A stretch of 64,000 bases of DNA, taken from positions 190,608,501 to 190,672,500 of the forward strand of contig NC_084461.1 of the NCBI RefSeq assembly GCF_027409185.1, given 5' to 3'. Each line of letters starts with the position of its first letter. Position 1 is the first letter of the stretch. The translations under genes and the position numbers were made by a program. Below, piece by piece: positions 12,245 through 24,300 of this stretch. The notes under the pieces were generated by a model. The model was not told the origin of the DNA, searched no databases, and saw only the letters and a list, made by a program, of their open reading frames with translations. This DNA is from Cynocephalus volans. Its lineage: Eukaryota; Chordata; Mammalia; Dermoptera; Cynocephalidae.

Positions 12245-12524
12245 CTGTTTTATGTAACTGTAGGCCCCATCTTACAGTTTAGGAAATAAGGAACAGAGAG
12301 GTTCAGTGACTTACCCAAGGCCTCACAGCTAGGAAGTGGCAGACCTAGTGTGTGCAGCAGAGCCTGGTTCCAGGGTCTGTGGTCTAACTAATAGGTATAC
12401 TGACTCTCCACACCAGAAACCCCTCATGCTATTACTGTTACTACTACTACTTAGCATTTTTCTTTAAAGAGACTCCAGTTTTAAACTTTGATACCTGCCC
12501 TAGTTTTTTCCTAATTATGAAATA

Positions 12525-12612
12525 TTATGGATACAATATTATACTATTGTATTATATTATAATATCATAATACTATAATATCATAGTATTATAATATTAT
12601 TTCATAATATTC
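12525..12612. repeat. AT-rich quasi-palindromic tract
   Basis: Reiterated tattataatatcataatact words that can pair with themselves. Cruciform-prone. Confidence 0.65.
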
Positions 12613-12633
12613 ATGAAGTTTATAGGTTTGGTA

Positions 12634-12715
12634 TTATATATATACACACATATACACACACATATATATATACACACATATACACACACATATATATATA
12701 CACACATATACCTCC
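12634..12715 (+). repeat. Minisatellite of tatata/cacaca units
   Basis: About 30-bp period of tatatatatacacacatata/cacaca repeated nearly three times. Confidence 0.75.
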
Positions 12716-12739
12716 ATATGCATACATACATGTACATGC

Positions 12740-13730
12740 ATTTCCTGATGCACACAGAAATAAATGCCCAGCTATTAAAAGACCTTTGGGATATGCTGGT
12801 CAGCACGAAAGAGCTGACATACAGTAGGCATGCAGTAAATGCAGCTGTTGTACTTCTTGTCTAAGCTTGAGCTGTGAGCTAAGGCTCTGCCTCTTCCAGG
12901 AAGCCCCCCCTCATCCCATCCTACCCCTAGCTGTCCTATGGTGACCTTCTGCCCTCTGGCCTCCTAGTGGATGTTAGAGTTGTCACTGGATTGGATTCCT
13001 TCCCCTCCCCTCCAAGCCAGAGTCCCCGTCAAGGATCACTGCCAAGGAGCTCAACTTGACCCCAAGTGGCTGGGAGATGACCATCAAACCTGAGGAGGGC
13101 ACACATAGTCCAAGAAGGACACAGAACATCTGGATGCCAGGTCCTTCCTGAACCTCAGCCCCTATTTTACAAATAGGGAACCTGAGACTGAGAGTTGGGC
13201 ATGACTGGCTCAGGTTCACCCAATGAGATGGTGGCACAGACGAGGCGTGAATCTGATTATGTCATTCACCTGCTCCCTAGTGCCCTGGGTAAGGTCCAGA
13301 CTCTGGATTGGCCCAGGCATCCCTGTGGACTCTGGCCCCTGCCATTTTGCCTGCTCCAAACCTGACCACTCCTGCCTTTTCTGTTGCACCCCAATGGATA
13401 ATTCTCCATCCCTGGAAAACACCACGTTTCCAATTCCAGATTTTTGTACTCCACGTGCTTGATTCCTGGCTCAGCTCACATTTCCCCTCCTCCAGGAAGC
13501 CTTCTCAGCCCCCCAGGGCCAGGTGAGGTACCTGCTCTGGGCTCTCACAGCCCTGCCCCACTTCCCAGCTGCCAAAATCTGATAGCATTGATTTTAATTG
13601 CTCTTTAATGGCCTTGAGGGCTTTGCAAAGGCAGGGGAGGTGCTATCTTGTTTGAGGCTAAAGGTCACAGGGACTGGCACATAGTAGGTATCCAATAGAT
13701 ATTTATTTATTGAATGAATGAATGATCAGT
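12740..13730 (+). repeat. Decayed L2/MIR fragments
   Basis: 13260-13725 reads like an L2 3' end (aggaagccttctcagccccc; cacatagtaggtatccaata; tgaatgaatgaatga). The upstream part is mostly unique. Confidence 0.55.
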
Positions 13731-14170
13731 CATTCATTTGAACAATAAAAAATTGTTTGGGTTTCTATGCTAGTTGTAAAAAATCAGAGATGGAGAGGTG
13801 CTTCAGAAAAAAAAAGTGCCTTTCTCATATGACAGAGGATAATTGTTTCCTTGTCCTTGTTTTCCCATCTCAGATCTAAGCTGACCCCAATAGTGGTTTG
13901 GGAGAAGGGGCTTAGTATCCCAGATGAGCACTTGACCTAGAGTAGAAAGATTTGGAGATATCTGTATCACAAAAGAGATGGTCGGTGGTGAAAGGTAAAG
14001 GGTGTCTCTGCTCCTTGCTGGCTGGGTGCCTTGGCCGAGTGAGTTCCCCTCTCTGATCCTCAGTTTCCTCACTTGTCAAATGGGACGAGGTAATGAGTCA
14101 TGAGCAGCGCAGGGGGAGGCAGTGAAGAATGCTCTCATCCCCTGTCCTCTTCCCCGAGCCTTAGAGTCGG
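13730..14170. other. Unique DNA with a MIR-like trace
   Basis: 14020-14100 resembles a MIR core (cctcagtttcctcacttgtc). Nothing else recognised. Confidence 0.35.
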
Positions 14171-14171
14171 G

Positions 14172-14304
14172 AACTGTCCCTTTAACACGGGAGGAGGATC
14201 TGAGGTCACAGGAGTCTGCCGGAAGCTGGGCAGAGCTGGTGTCCTGGCAGACTGGTGGGCAGCAAGCCAGGGCTAAGCTGGTCTGAGAACTGTCGGGCAG
14301 AGAG
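14172..14304 (+). promoter_or_regulatory. Candidate SDSL promoter and non-coding first exon (option A)
   Basis: A repeat-free stretch with a ctgtccctttaac block at 14172-14186, followed by a good splice donor (agag/gtaatg, GT at 14305). It lies about 4 kb upstream of the first coding exon, which by its acceptor must have an upstream partner. Only transcript data could confirm it. Confidence 0.22.
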
Positions 14305-14908
14305 GTAATGGGTCTGGGGCCCAGCCAGGACCACTTGGGCCTGCTGGGGGTGTATGTGTGAATGTGAGTACTCGGTAGTCTGGGGGGCTCTGGGGCAATG
14401 TCCAGGCTGAGTGGATGGAAGTGAGAGATGTAAACTCTCCCAGCAACATCGGTTCAACCTAGGGTGCCCTGCATAAGAAGGCAGGGTGCAGGGACCCTGT
14501 CCTGCTGGCCAGCGGGGCAGCACCAGGCATTCTGCCAGGCAAGGGCTGACCTGAGGTTTCCAGCCCTGGCACCAGAGATTTGGTTATGCAGTGCCATCCA
14601 GGTGGCCTCTGGGGAAAGGTCAAGGGACAAGGGAGGTAGAAAGGGTAGGTGGCCCTTAATCCAACTCACAAACAGGGCAGTGAGGTCCAGCGAGGAAAAG
14701 TGACTCAGCCAGGGTCACACATGGCCGTGGCATGGGCCCAAGTGCCATGCTTCTCCCTGTAATTGTTCCATGGTAGGGAAGACCCAGAGCTTCCACATCA
14801 GCCCCAGTGGCTACTATGCTGGGCAAGGCCCCAGCTCAGCCCCAGTTCTCAGTCTGGGAGGCTTGTGCTGATGGATTCTGGGCTTGATAAGGCTGTTGGC
14901 AACTTGAA

Positions 14909-14974
14909 GCTTGTTAATTTAACTGATGCCTGCTGTCCTTGGGGCTTGTTCATTTAACTGATGCCTGCTGTCCT
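14909..14974 (+). repeat. Two-copy 31-bp tandem duplication, 35-bp period
   Basis: gcttgttaatttaactgatg.. at 14909 and gcttgttcatttaactgatg.. at 14944 differ by one base in 31. Confidence 0.85.
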
Positions 14975-15114
14975 CTTGTAGGGGTTGGTATAACTGAGAG
15001 GGCTGGGGAAACCTGGGACTGAGCCAAAAGCATTTGGCTCGTAAAGGCAACTTGCAGTTAAGTAGTAAATGCCTACACTTTTAATAATAATGCTAATGCT
15101 AATGCTAATATAAT

Positions 15115-15372
15115 GGAGAAGCTACAGCATAGTGGTTAAGAACACAGACACAAAAGCACACTGCCTGGGTTTGAATTTTGGCTGTGCCATTTCTAGCTGT
15201 GGGAACATGGATAAGTTACTAAATCTCTCTGGACCTTAGTTTCCTTGTCTTTAAAATGAAGTTAATAATAGGACCTATTTCAGAGTTGTTGTGAGGATTA
15301 TATGAGTTAATATGTAGGTGCTTGGCACAGTGCCTGGCTCACAGTAAGTCCACACACCACTAGCTGTTATTG
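15115..15372 (+). repeat. MIR SINE, full length
   Basis: catagtggttaagaacacag, ctgcctgggtttgaattttg, ctagctgtgggaacatgg, gttgtgaggattatatgag and the gctgttatt end are all present. Confidence 0.85.
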
Positions 15373-15499
15373 TAATGTGTCAGTCATAGAGTCAGTGCCT
15401 TTGCTACATGGCCCACTTAATCCTCTCACAATCCTGGGATGCACAAGCTCTTCTCCCAGTTTGCTGTGTGGCTATTTTGTTCTTATTTTTAAGGTCTTA

Positions 15500-16060
15500 G
15501 TTTTAATGGTCACCTCCTCTAAGAGACCTTTCCTGATTCCACACCCAAAGTAGATCCCCTTGTTTTTCTCTTTAAGACTCTCTATGTGTGTCTTTCCCTC
15601 TTAGCACTTTTCTCCATTTCTGATTATTTTGTTTGTCTATACAGTTACTTGTTGAATGTTGATCTCCTCATCAGACTGTAAGCTGGCTGCAAGGTAGATG
15701 TCTGTCTTGTTCACAGTGGTATCCCAGTTCCTAGGTCAGGGATTATGCCTTGTAGGAGTCTATAAACATGATAGAGTAAGGGCGAACATGTCAGCATTAA
15801 TTAGAAGCCTCCAATGAGATAACATTCTCAGAGGACTCAGCCAATGTCTGGCACATAACAGGGATTCAGCAAATGGTAGCTGCTATTATTATTAATCCAC
15901 ACCACAACTTGTGAGTTGGTGACTGTAATTATCTCCATTTTATAGAAGAGGAAACAGGAACAGAGAGGTTGAGACACTTGTTTGGGTCACACAGCCAGGA
16001 AGTAAGAGCTGGTTTCTAACTTTGGTCTTTGGTTGACCCCAAAGCCCATGCTCTTCTGCT
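15500..16060 (+). repeat. L2 end followed by MIR/L2 fragments
   Basis: taagagacctttcctgattc, actgtaagctggctgcaagg, then ctccattttatagaagagga and gtttgggtcacacagccag. Confidence 0.6.
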
Positions 16061-16319
16061 CCAAGGTTGAGGTGAGGCCCAGGCTGGTGTATGATGGATT
16101 TTGGGACTAGTGGTGACTCAAGGCCCCCTTTCCCTCAATGCCCAGCCTGAGAGATACCCTAAACAGGACTGGGTGGAAGTGGCTCAGGAATTGTTCTGCC
16201 TGGGGAGTCCCAGGACCATCCCAAAAAGGGCATGGGGTTAAACCCAGGGGCAGGAAACCCGGACCTCTCTGTTCTGGGAACCCCAGCCCTCACTACAGGG
16301 CAGACACAAAGTTTAGGTC

Positions 16320-16720
16320 AGTGGGTGCGTGGGGGAGGTTGCAGCGCTCCTCCTAGTGGCCAACAGTGGAACTGCGGGGGGCCGGATCAACGCTTTTCTG
16401 CCCCAGAGAGAAACGAGCGAGGGCCTGTGTTGCCTCCTTTTCTTCCTCTCGTTCTTTCTCCCTCTCCCTTCCTGCTTCCCTTCTTCTCATCCTTACCCAC
16501 TGGCCCGTTCACTCCCTCATTCACCTCTCCTTGGCTCAAAACCTCCCAACGCAAGTACGATTAGAGTAACGACCGAACAGCTCGTCGTGGGCTAGAACGA
16601 CCTGCCACGCGTCCCCCCACCTCTCCTTCGTCCCCGGCCACCCCAGGCCTTCTGTCCGCACCGGCAGCACCCCAAGTCCACTTCTCCCTCGAGGCGGTTC
16701 CACTCGCTGTCGCCTCTCCG
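16320..16720. promoter_or_regulatory. CpG-enriched block, candidate SDSL promoter (option B)
   Basis: The only CpG-dense, repeat-free stretch within 18 kb upstream of SDSL (for example around 16395-16425 and 16555-16615). It is 1.5 kb upstream of the first coding exon. CpG-rich promoters are common for broadly expressed genes; no donor stands out. Confidence 0.25.
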
Positions 16721-16859
16721 GGAATGCTTTTCCCGCTGTCTCCGTTCTTTTCCTTCATCTCAAAGTTCCACTTTTGAGAGCTCACAGATCAAAGGGAGTT
16801 AAAAGCCCTCCCGACTAGTCATCAAAACGCACGGGTCCGATTTGCATCCCAATTCAAAC

Positions 16860-17145
16860 TGTTGAAAATCTCAAACCACCACCTACCACAAAACCAACCA
16901 TTGATCACATTTAATGAAATGATTGGAGATTTGAACAATTGCCAGATATTTGATGATATCAATAATTATTAATATTTTTAGGTGTGATAATGGTATTGTG
17001 ATTACATTTGTTAAAATTGGCATCATTTACTTTATGTAAAAATTAATTTTTATACTGTTGTGAAACCATGTGCTACAGTTAAAAAATAAAGTGTTCTTCA
17101 CCTTGAGAGATCATGCTGAAATATACACAAATGAAATAATAAACT
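16860..17145. other. AT-rich old repeat, family unclear
   Basis: ggtgtgataatggtattgtg and similar words occur in several ancient elements. I cannot assign it. Confidence 0.35.
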
Positions 17146-17345
17146 AGGGTGGCGATAGCTGATAATATTGTATTGTATATTTCAAGATAGCCAGAAAAGA
17201 GGATCTTGAATGTTATAACCACAAAGAAATGATAAGTGTTTAAGTAACAGATATGTTAACGATTCTGATTGGATCATTACACAGTATATGCATGTAGTGA
17301 AACAACAAACTGTACCTGTAAACATGTACAATGAGAAAAAAATTG
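17145..17345 (+). mobile_element. L1MA-type 3' UTR, sense orientation
   Basis: ggtggcgatagctgataata, ttgtatatttcaagatagcc, ttggatcattacacagtata, catgtacaatgag. Confidence 0.75.
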
Positions 17346-17431
17346 AGCTGGCCGGTTAGCTCAGTTGGTTAAAGCATGGTGTTATAACACCAAGGTCAAG
17401 GGTTTGGATCCCTCTACCAGCCAACAACCAC

Positions 17432-17463
<32 letters not shown>
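17346..17463 (+). mobile_element. tRNA-Ile-type SINE monomer, long A tail
   Basis: A and B boxes are clear: ggttagctcagttggttaaa ... ggtcaagggtttggatcc, followed by ccagccaacaaccacc and about 30 A. Confidence 0.9.
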
Positions 17464-17466
<3 letters not shown>

Positions 17467-17690
17467 ACAAAGTCAGGGGCAAAAAAAGAATATATGAGGA
17501 AAATATAATGATACTAAAGGGGAAAAATAACACAGGAGTGGGAGTGGACACTTGATATGGTTGAAGCAAGAGACACCACGAAGTGACAATTGCTGAAGCC
17601 AAATGATGGCTACACAGGGGGTCATTACACAGTTCTCAATAACTTAGCTGTTTACATTTCTCATAATGAAAGCTTTAAAAAATTTCACTC
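17464..17690. other. Continuation of an old repeat, unassigned
   Basis: aggggaaaaataacacagg ... gggggtcattacacagttct. Probably the same ancient element interrupted by the L1/SINE. Confidence 0.3.
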
Positions 17691-17925
17691 CTGAGAGGTG
17701 TCTTTCCCGACTGCCCTTGCTAAAATAACGCCCTTCTCCAAGTCACTCCTATTTGAAATTCTGATTCTGTCTCTTTGACTAGAATGTGAGCTCTAGCAAA
17801 GAGGGAGGCCTCCTCTACTTGTTTGTTCCTGAGCCCCCAAACCTGAAACTGCCTGGCACATAGTAGCTGCTCAATAAACACTTTTTGGATTGAATGAGTG
17901 AATTCTCCCACTGTCTCATTCATTC
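17690..17925 (+). repeat. L2 3' end
   Basis: gactagaatgtgagctctag and cctggcacatagtagctgct/caataaaca. Confidence 0.75.
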
Positions 17926-18194
17926 CTCACCATGTATTAGTCACATTCTACATACCTAGCATTGTGGGCAGGCACAATTACAGAACAAAAGGGCCCCCAG
18001 TCCAAACCTCCTTGCCCAGACAGGGAAACTGAGGCCCAGAGAGGGGCAGATACTTACCTGGAGTCTCAGAGCTCGGCGAGTGAACAGGGCTAAAGGTGCT
18101 AAGCTGAGGGCCATCTCTGCCTTCCCCCCCCGTCCTGATTAAGGGGACTCTTGACTGGAGCTGCCTGGGCTATGACCTTCATGTCCTCCTGCAG

Positions 18195-18389
18195 TCTCTT
18201 TACGTGGTTGCTGAGATGGAGGGCTCTCTGGCGGGGTGTGCCAAGGGCGAGCACTTCCACGTGGTCACGCCTCTGCTGGAGAGCTGGGCACTGTCCCAGG
18301 TGGCGGGCACAACTGTCTTCCTTAAATATGAGAATGTGCAGCCAGCCGGCTCCTTCAAGATCCGGGGCATCGGGCATTTCTGCCAGGAG
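18195..18389 (+). CDS. SDSL: SDSL coding exon 1 (5' UTR tail plus codons 1-58)
   Basis: The acceptor is at 18193-18194 after a pyrimidine-rich stretch, followed by 21 nt of 5' UTR and ATG at 18216. It carries the PLP lysine K48. The donor GT is at 18390-18391 after codon 58 (phase 0). The acceptor implies at least one non-coding exon further upstream. Confidence 0.88.
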
Positions 18390-21300
18390 GTGAGGATGTG
18401 TGGGCATGAGGGGAGAAGTGAGGTTGTGCAGGAGGGGGGTGGGTGAGGGGAGGACTGTGAGCAGGACGAGGGGCGAGGAGTGTTGGGAGTGGGATGGGGA
18501 GAGTCTAACTCTATCCCGCATGGGTCTCCATGACACCTGTGTGGGTTAACCCCCAACCCCATTCCTTCTCTTCCCAGATGGCCAAGAGGGGCTGCAGACA
18601 CCTGGTGTGCTCCTCAGGTGATCCCACCCTTTTCTGCTTTCTGGGGATCCTCAGGGCTAGGGGTGGGGGAGGAGGAGTTGGCTGGAGCAGCAGTAGATGT
18701 CCAGATGTCTAGGGCTTGACTTCCTCTTAAAAGTCTAGCCTCAACAAGGTCACAGTCTGAGATGGTCACCTCATATGTCCTCTTCTAGCCCTCTTCTTAT
18801 AATTCAGGACTCATGATGGTAGCAAGTGACAGAAACCTAACTTACACAGGTTTAAGATACAGTCTCTAAGAACTAAAATTTCTTGGGATAAGTGGCTTTC
18901 AGGCACAGCTGGATCCAGGAGCTCTCCAGTCTATCTCTTCTGCTCTTGGCTTTTCTTTCCTCTTTATTAGCTTTATTTTCATATAGGCCTCATGGTAGCA
19001 AGATGGCCACTAGGAGTCCCAGGCTTGCATCCCACCATCCTACCAACCCTAGTGAAAAGGGAGTATCTTTTCCTAATGACTCTTCTCAATCCTTGAATTG
19101 GTCTTTTGGGCCCAGCTTGGGTTGAGTATTCATCCCTGAACCAATCATGGGTCAGGGGATTGAGTTCTCTGATTGGCTCAATCTAGATCATGTGTCCACC
19201 TCTGGAGCTAGAGGGAGGAGTCAATGGTGGGGCTTACGGGTGTGGGGGAGGAGTGACTTCCAAAGGGAAATGGAGGGGAAGGGGAAAGGTATGTCCACAG
19301 GCAGGTACAACTCTGTGCACTGTGTCCCTTCTGCTGCCTCTGCAGGGGGCAATGCAGGTGTCGCTGCTGCTTATGCTGCTCGGAAGCTGGGCATCCCCGC
19401 CACTGTCGTGCTCCCTGAGGGCACCTCCCTGCAGGTGGTGAAGAGGCTGCAGGGAGAGGGGGCCGAGGTTCAGCTGAGTGGAAAGGTAAGGACCCCAGAA
19501 GGGAGAGATGATCTGGAGTGGGCTGTTCCCCCCTCGCCCCACCCCATCCCAAGAGATTCTGTCTCCTTTTCCTTTTGATGAACTGTGGCTGGGACCCAGT
19601 CTTCTCTCTGGATGGCTGAGCAGAGGGCTGGGAATGTGAGGTATATTGAGGGCTACTGGCCTCTGCCCACCCTGAGAAGACCCCCACCCCCCGCACGCAT
19701 GAACCAAGAGAAGCAGGAAGCTGGCGATTAGCTGGAGAGTGCCTGTTATCTACATTGTCACTAGCACTTGGTCTTACCCACTTTTTACGTTTGTACCACG
19801 TGATAAGACAAAGGGTAAAGACGATGGCAGCGTCATTTTTCATTCTGAGACCACCCCAACGTGAAAGACGCCCACTGATAAAGACATCACCAGTTCACTT
19901 TGTTGCCAAAGAAATAGAGGAACAGACACAAAAATGTTTCTTCTCTACTGGGAAGAAGGGGGAAAATCATTCAAATAATGGAAAACAGGTTTTAGGCAGA
20001 GATTTTTTTTTTTTTTTTTTTTTTGGCAGCTAGGCCATTATGGGGATCTGAACCCATGGCCTTGGTGTTATAAGGCTATACTCTAAGCAACTGAGCTAAC
20101 CAGCCAGCCTGGAAAACAGATTTTAAAAACCTCTCAAAATAAAAACTAAAAGCCATGCCATGGTAAACAAAAGCTGGTTTCCAAATACTTAGTGTATACA
20201 GTTTCTCTCCTTTTTTCCTTCCTTCCTTCCTCCATCCCTCCCTTCCTTTTTTCTTCCTTCTTTCCTTCTGTTTATTCATCTATCCACCCACCCCTCCCTT
20301 GATCACTCTTTCTCTCTCACTCTCCCCCTTTCTTCTTTTCATCCATCCATCCATCCATCCACCCATCCAACAGATGTTCATTCACTGAGCACACACTCTG
20401 TGCTTGCACCATGTCAGACAGTGCCAGGGATACAGAGATAGTAAGTTATGGTCTTTACTCTCATGAAGCTCAGAGTATTGTGGGGAGACACACAGGTTGA
20501 CGGCAGCAAAGGGTGGTGTTGCGATGGGAGAAGCACAGAGCACCAGGGAAGACGGAGAAGGCGTGCCGTTTTATCAGCCATTGCTGCTAGCTGATGCTGC
20601 GTGCCACACAGTCCCCAAATGCCAGTGGCTTATGGAGACATTGTTCCTTGTGCTCGTGGGCCTGTGTGTGGGCTAGGGTGGTTCTGCTTTAGTCTATGGG
20701 CAGGATTAAGGTCTGCAGAAGTGCTCCTCATCTTCTTTGACCAGTGGCCACCTGGGGCACATTCTTCTCAAGACCAATGGCAAGAGGGGCGAGAGGAAGC
20801 ATGTGATGCCTCATAGGAACTTGGCTCACAACTGTTCCACTGTCACTTCTGCCACACACCATTGGCCAAAGCAAGTCACATGGCTGAGACCAGCATCCAT
20901 GGTGTGGGGAAAGGTGCTGCACCCCCCAGTGGGAAGAACAGCAAAGCCACGTGGCAAAGGCATGGACATGTGATTCCAACAGGGGGGCGGGTGGTGAAGA
21001 ATCGGGTAGTGGTCCACATTCCCAGTGGGCTGTGCCTCAGACTCAGGGAGGGGATCCAGGAAAGGCTCCTGAGAAGGGTCCCCAGAATTGGGTCTTGAAA
21101 GAGAAATATGAGTCCTCCCAGTGGAGAAAAGGGAGAGAGGGATGGTGAGCAGAGGAGGGGTGCAGGCAAAGGCCAAGCAGAGGAGTGAGCATGGTGCATT
21201 CCGGCTGAGGCCCAGCATCCAAAGGAGGGACGTTGCACAGAGAAGCTCAAGACGGGGACAGTTGCCTGATCAGGCTGGGCGGCTTGTAGGGAAGGCTGAC

Positions 21301-24300
21301 TTGTGTTTCAACCTGAGGGCAATGGGGAGCCATCAAAGGATTTTGAGCAGGGGGGGGACTCCGCCTGCTCTGGGGCAATAGATGTGAGGTGGGCGGGACA
21401 GGAGGCAGGCAGCCAGGGAGGAGGCTGCTTGTGGACCTCCAAGTGAGAGATGTCAAGGGCTGTCCAGTTTTGAATCTAGTTTTTGTTTCAATAACTCTAG
21501 AGAATGAGGGCTCATCTCTTTAGCTAGAGGGGAAATTCCTTGTGGGCAGAGACCATTTCTTTGGCTTCTCCTGCTCGAGTCCCCCTGCACAGGACTGGAC
21601 ACAGAGTGGGTGCTGCAGATCTCAGAGGATGGACAAAGGCTATTTCCGGCCCCCCTGTGACCCTGTGCCCCTCACTTGGGAGAGGAGGCTGTTTACCACT
21701 TAGCTTCTGCATCTGGCTTCTGCTGAGGTCAGCCGGTGTGGAGCCCCTCTGAAGTGCTATCTTAGTTTGGGTTCCCCCAGAAGCAGGTCCTGAGACAGGA
21801 TTGGGGTACATGTAGTCTACTTGGTAGGTGGCTGCAGGAAGCATTGGTAGGGAGTGTGGAAATGAGGCAGAGAAGGGAAGAAAGCCCCCAAACTGTATGT
21901 GAATGATCAGCTCACCTCTGTGTGCAACTAGGGTTCAATCCCCATGGGAACCCCCTGGGAGACCATGTAGATCACACCCCAGAGTTGTGTCGCTAAGGGT
22001 GGGAAGACACAGTATTTACTCACCAACTCCCATCCTTTACAGGTGGAGGGTCATTCTTGGGGTGTCCACTCCTTGATGCTTGTAGTTCACCTTGCGCACT
22101 GCCTGGCAAAGCCCTGTGGCCAGGGAACGCCCTGCAGGTGACCTCTGGGTGGGCTGCTGGACATGGATCTCTGGCACAGATGGCAACCCAGTGAGAAAAG
22201 AAAAGCCACCCCTGCTATGACTGGCTTGGGCTGGCCTTATGGCGCCATCTCTCTGGCTGCTTGAACTCCACTGGCTGGTCACCAGCTGGGCGAATGCTGG
22301 TTGTCGTGCACACAGTCTGTAGTGACTGAGTTGCTATTTGGGGCTTGTTTTGAGGGGCATCTCCCTTACTAGTTGGTTAGAAGTGAGCACCATGTAGCTG
22401 GCCTTGGTGTTGAGTCTGTTCTTGGCATCCCAGGCTGGTCCGCCCTCACTCTCCCATAGCATGGTAGCAGGACGGGTCCCGTAGGGACTGTGGAAAGCAC
22501 ACAGCATCCATTTGTCCACCCAGAGTCTTCTGTCCTTGTCCCAGAAGGCCACTGTGTGCACACCAAGCCTGGACTCATCCTTGGGGTTCTTCCTAGCCTG
22601 CTGGATCCTGGGGCCATCAAGGAGACCTCAGGCCCCTGTTCCAGCCTCTGTAGCAATCTGACTCCTGGGTCTTCTGAGGGCCTTGGCTTCTCTTTAGGTC
22701 TGGGATGAGGCCAATCTGAAAGCACAAGAGTTGGCTAAGAGGGACAGCTGGGTGAACGTCCCCCCGTTTGACCACCCCCTGATATGGTAAGCCTGGTGCC
22801 CCCACCCCCAGGGAGCTCAGAGCTGGGAGACTCTCACTGAGTCAGGGTTTTCCCATTGGACAGAGAGGAAACTGAGGCCCAGAGGAGAGAAGAGGCTTCA
22901 GAGACAGACCTGAGTTCAGACCCCACTTCTGTCACTTGTGAATTGTGCGACTTTGCACAAAGCCCCTCATTGCCCTGTGACTCAGTTTCCACATATATAA
23001 AATGGAAATGATAATACCTACTGAGTCCCCTTTATTGAGTATACACTTTGGGGCCAGGCACCAGGCTAAAGGATTCTCCTGCACTACTCTGTCTATCCTC
23101 CTCAAAGCCCTAGAGGTGAATGTTATTATACCCATTTTATAGGTGAGGAAACTGAGGCACAGAGGAGTCAAGCAACTCGCCCAATGATTACACAGCTAGT
23201 AAGTGGCAGAGACACGGGGTATCAGTCCCAGAACTTGAGTAGGATGGGTTCCAAGTGATATGCTGGTCCTCTCGCAGTCACATACGCTAACGTTGCCTCT
23301 TTCCAAAGTTGTGAGGGTTCAATGGGATAATGCCCAAGGAAGTGCCCGGGAGGTTGCTGGGCAGGGGGAGTGGATGAGCAAGTAAATGAAGAGAATGATG
23401 GAAGCTGAGCGAACTAAGTGCTGCAGGGTCTCCCCTCCCCTTGCTGTGGATGGGGAGGGGAGTGACGATGAGGGGGTTTATAGATATGTGGGGGTGGGAG
23501 CCCATCCCTGGTGATTCCCCACTCACCCTGCTCTTCTCTCCCGCCCTCTCCCCAGGGACGGCCATGCCAGCCTGGTGTGGGAGCTGAAGGCAGCGCTGGG
23601 GACACCACCAGGTGCCCTGGTACTGGCAGTGGGGGGCGGGGGGCTTCTGGCTGGGGTGGTAGCCGGCCTCGTGGAAGTGGGCTGGCAGCATGTGCCCATT
23701 GTCGCCATGGAGACCCGCGGGGCACACTGTTTCAATGCGGCCATCGAGGCAGGCAGGCTGATCACACTGCCGGGCATCACCAGGTAGCTACGGGCTGGAG
23801 ACATTTGTTGGGGGGCTGGAAGGTGGGGAGATCGCTGCCATAGGGCCTCCAGGTCCCTGCCATAGGGGGCAGGGGACACCCAAAAGGGTCTCCTTGGCCC
23901 TGGGACTCTAGCCACAGTATTGCGTAAGTTACAAGGTGGTGCTGAAAAAGCAGATGAAGAATATGATTTGTTTAAACCTCATTCATTAATAAAACAGCTT
24001 TTATTGCTTTGTATCCTTACAAAAGCAATTTAAGTGTGTTGCAGATGGCTTAGAAAATGTAGACAAGCAATAAGCCATAAGAAACAAAATGTCACCCTTA
24101 ATTCCACCACCCAAAGATCAACATTGCTCAGACTGGGCTGTATCTTTCCCAATCTTTGTTTTTCCCCTTGTGCATAGTTACATACAAGTGAAAATGTGCC
24201 TGGCACATAGTAGGTGCTCAATAAGTGTTCGTTAAATGAATGAATGAATTGATTACATATTTTTAAAAGTTGGGATTTATACAGTTTTGTAACCTCTATT

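Larger units (their letters stand above)
11840..12410 (+). repeat. MIR-like host element split by two SINEs
   Basis: ctgttctaagtgcttcacat ... then after the SINEs cagtttaggaaataaggaac, agagaggttcagtgactta, cacagctaggaagtggcaga. Confidence 0.65.

Noticed and set aside
1-14000. The 5' end of SDS, the expected neighbour
   Set aside because: Searched for the SDS N terminus and PLP-lysine exon on both strands and found none. It must lie outside the window.
17346-17463. A tRNA-Ile gene
   Set aside because: A and B boxes are present, but the unit has a degraded acceptor stem and a SINE tail, and is repeated many times in the window.
19208-19843. 211-codon minus-strand frame across SDSL exon 3
   Set aside because: Overlaps a real exon in antisense and an intron. 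Low-complexity Ser/Pro composition.
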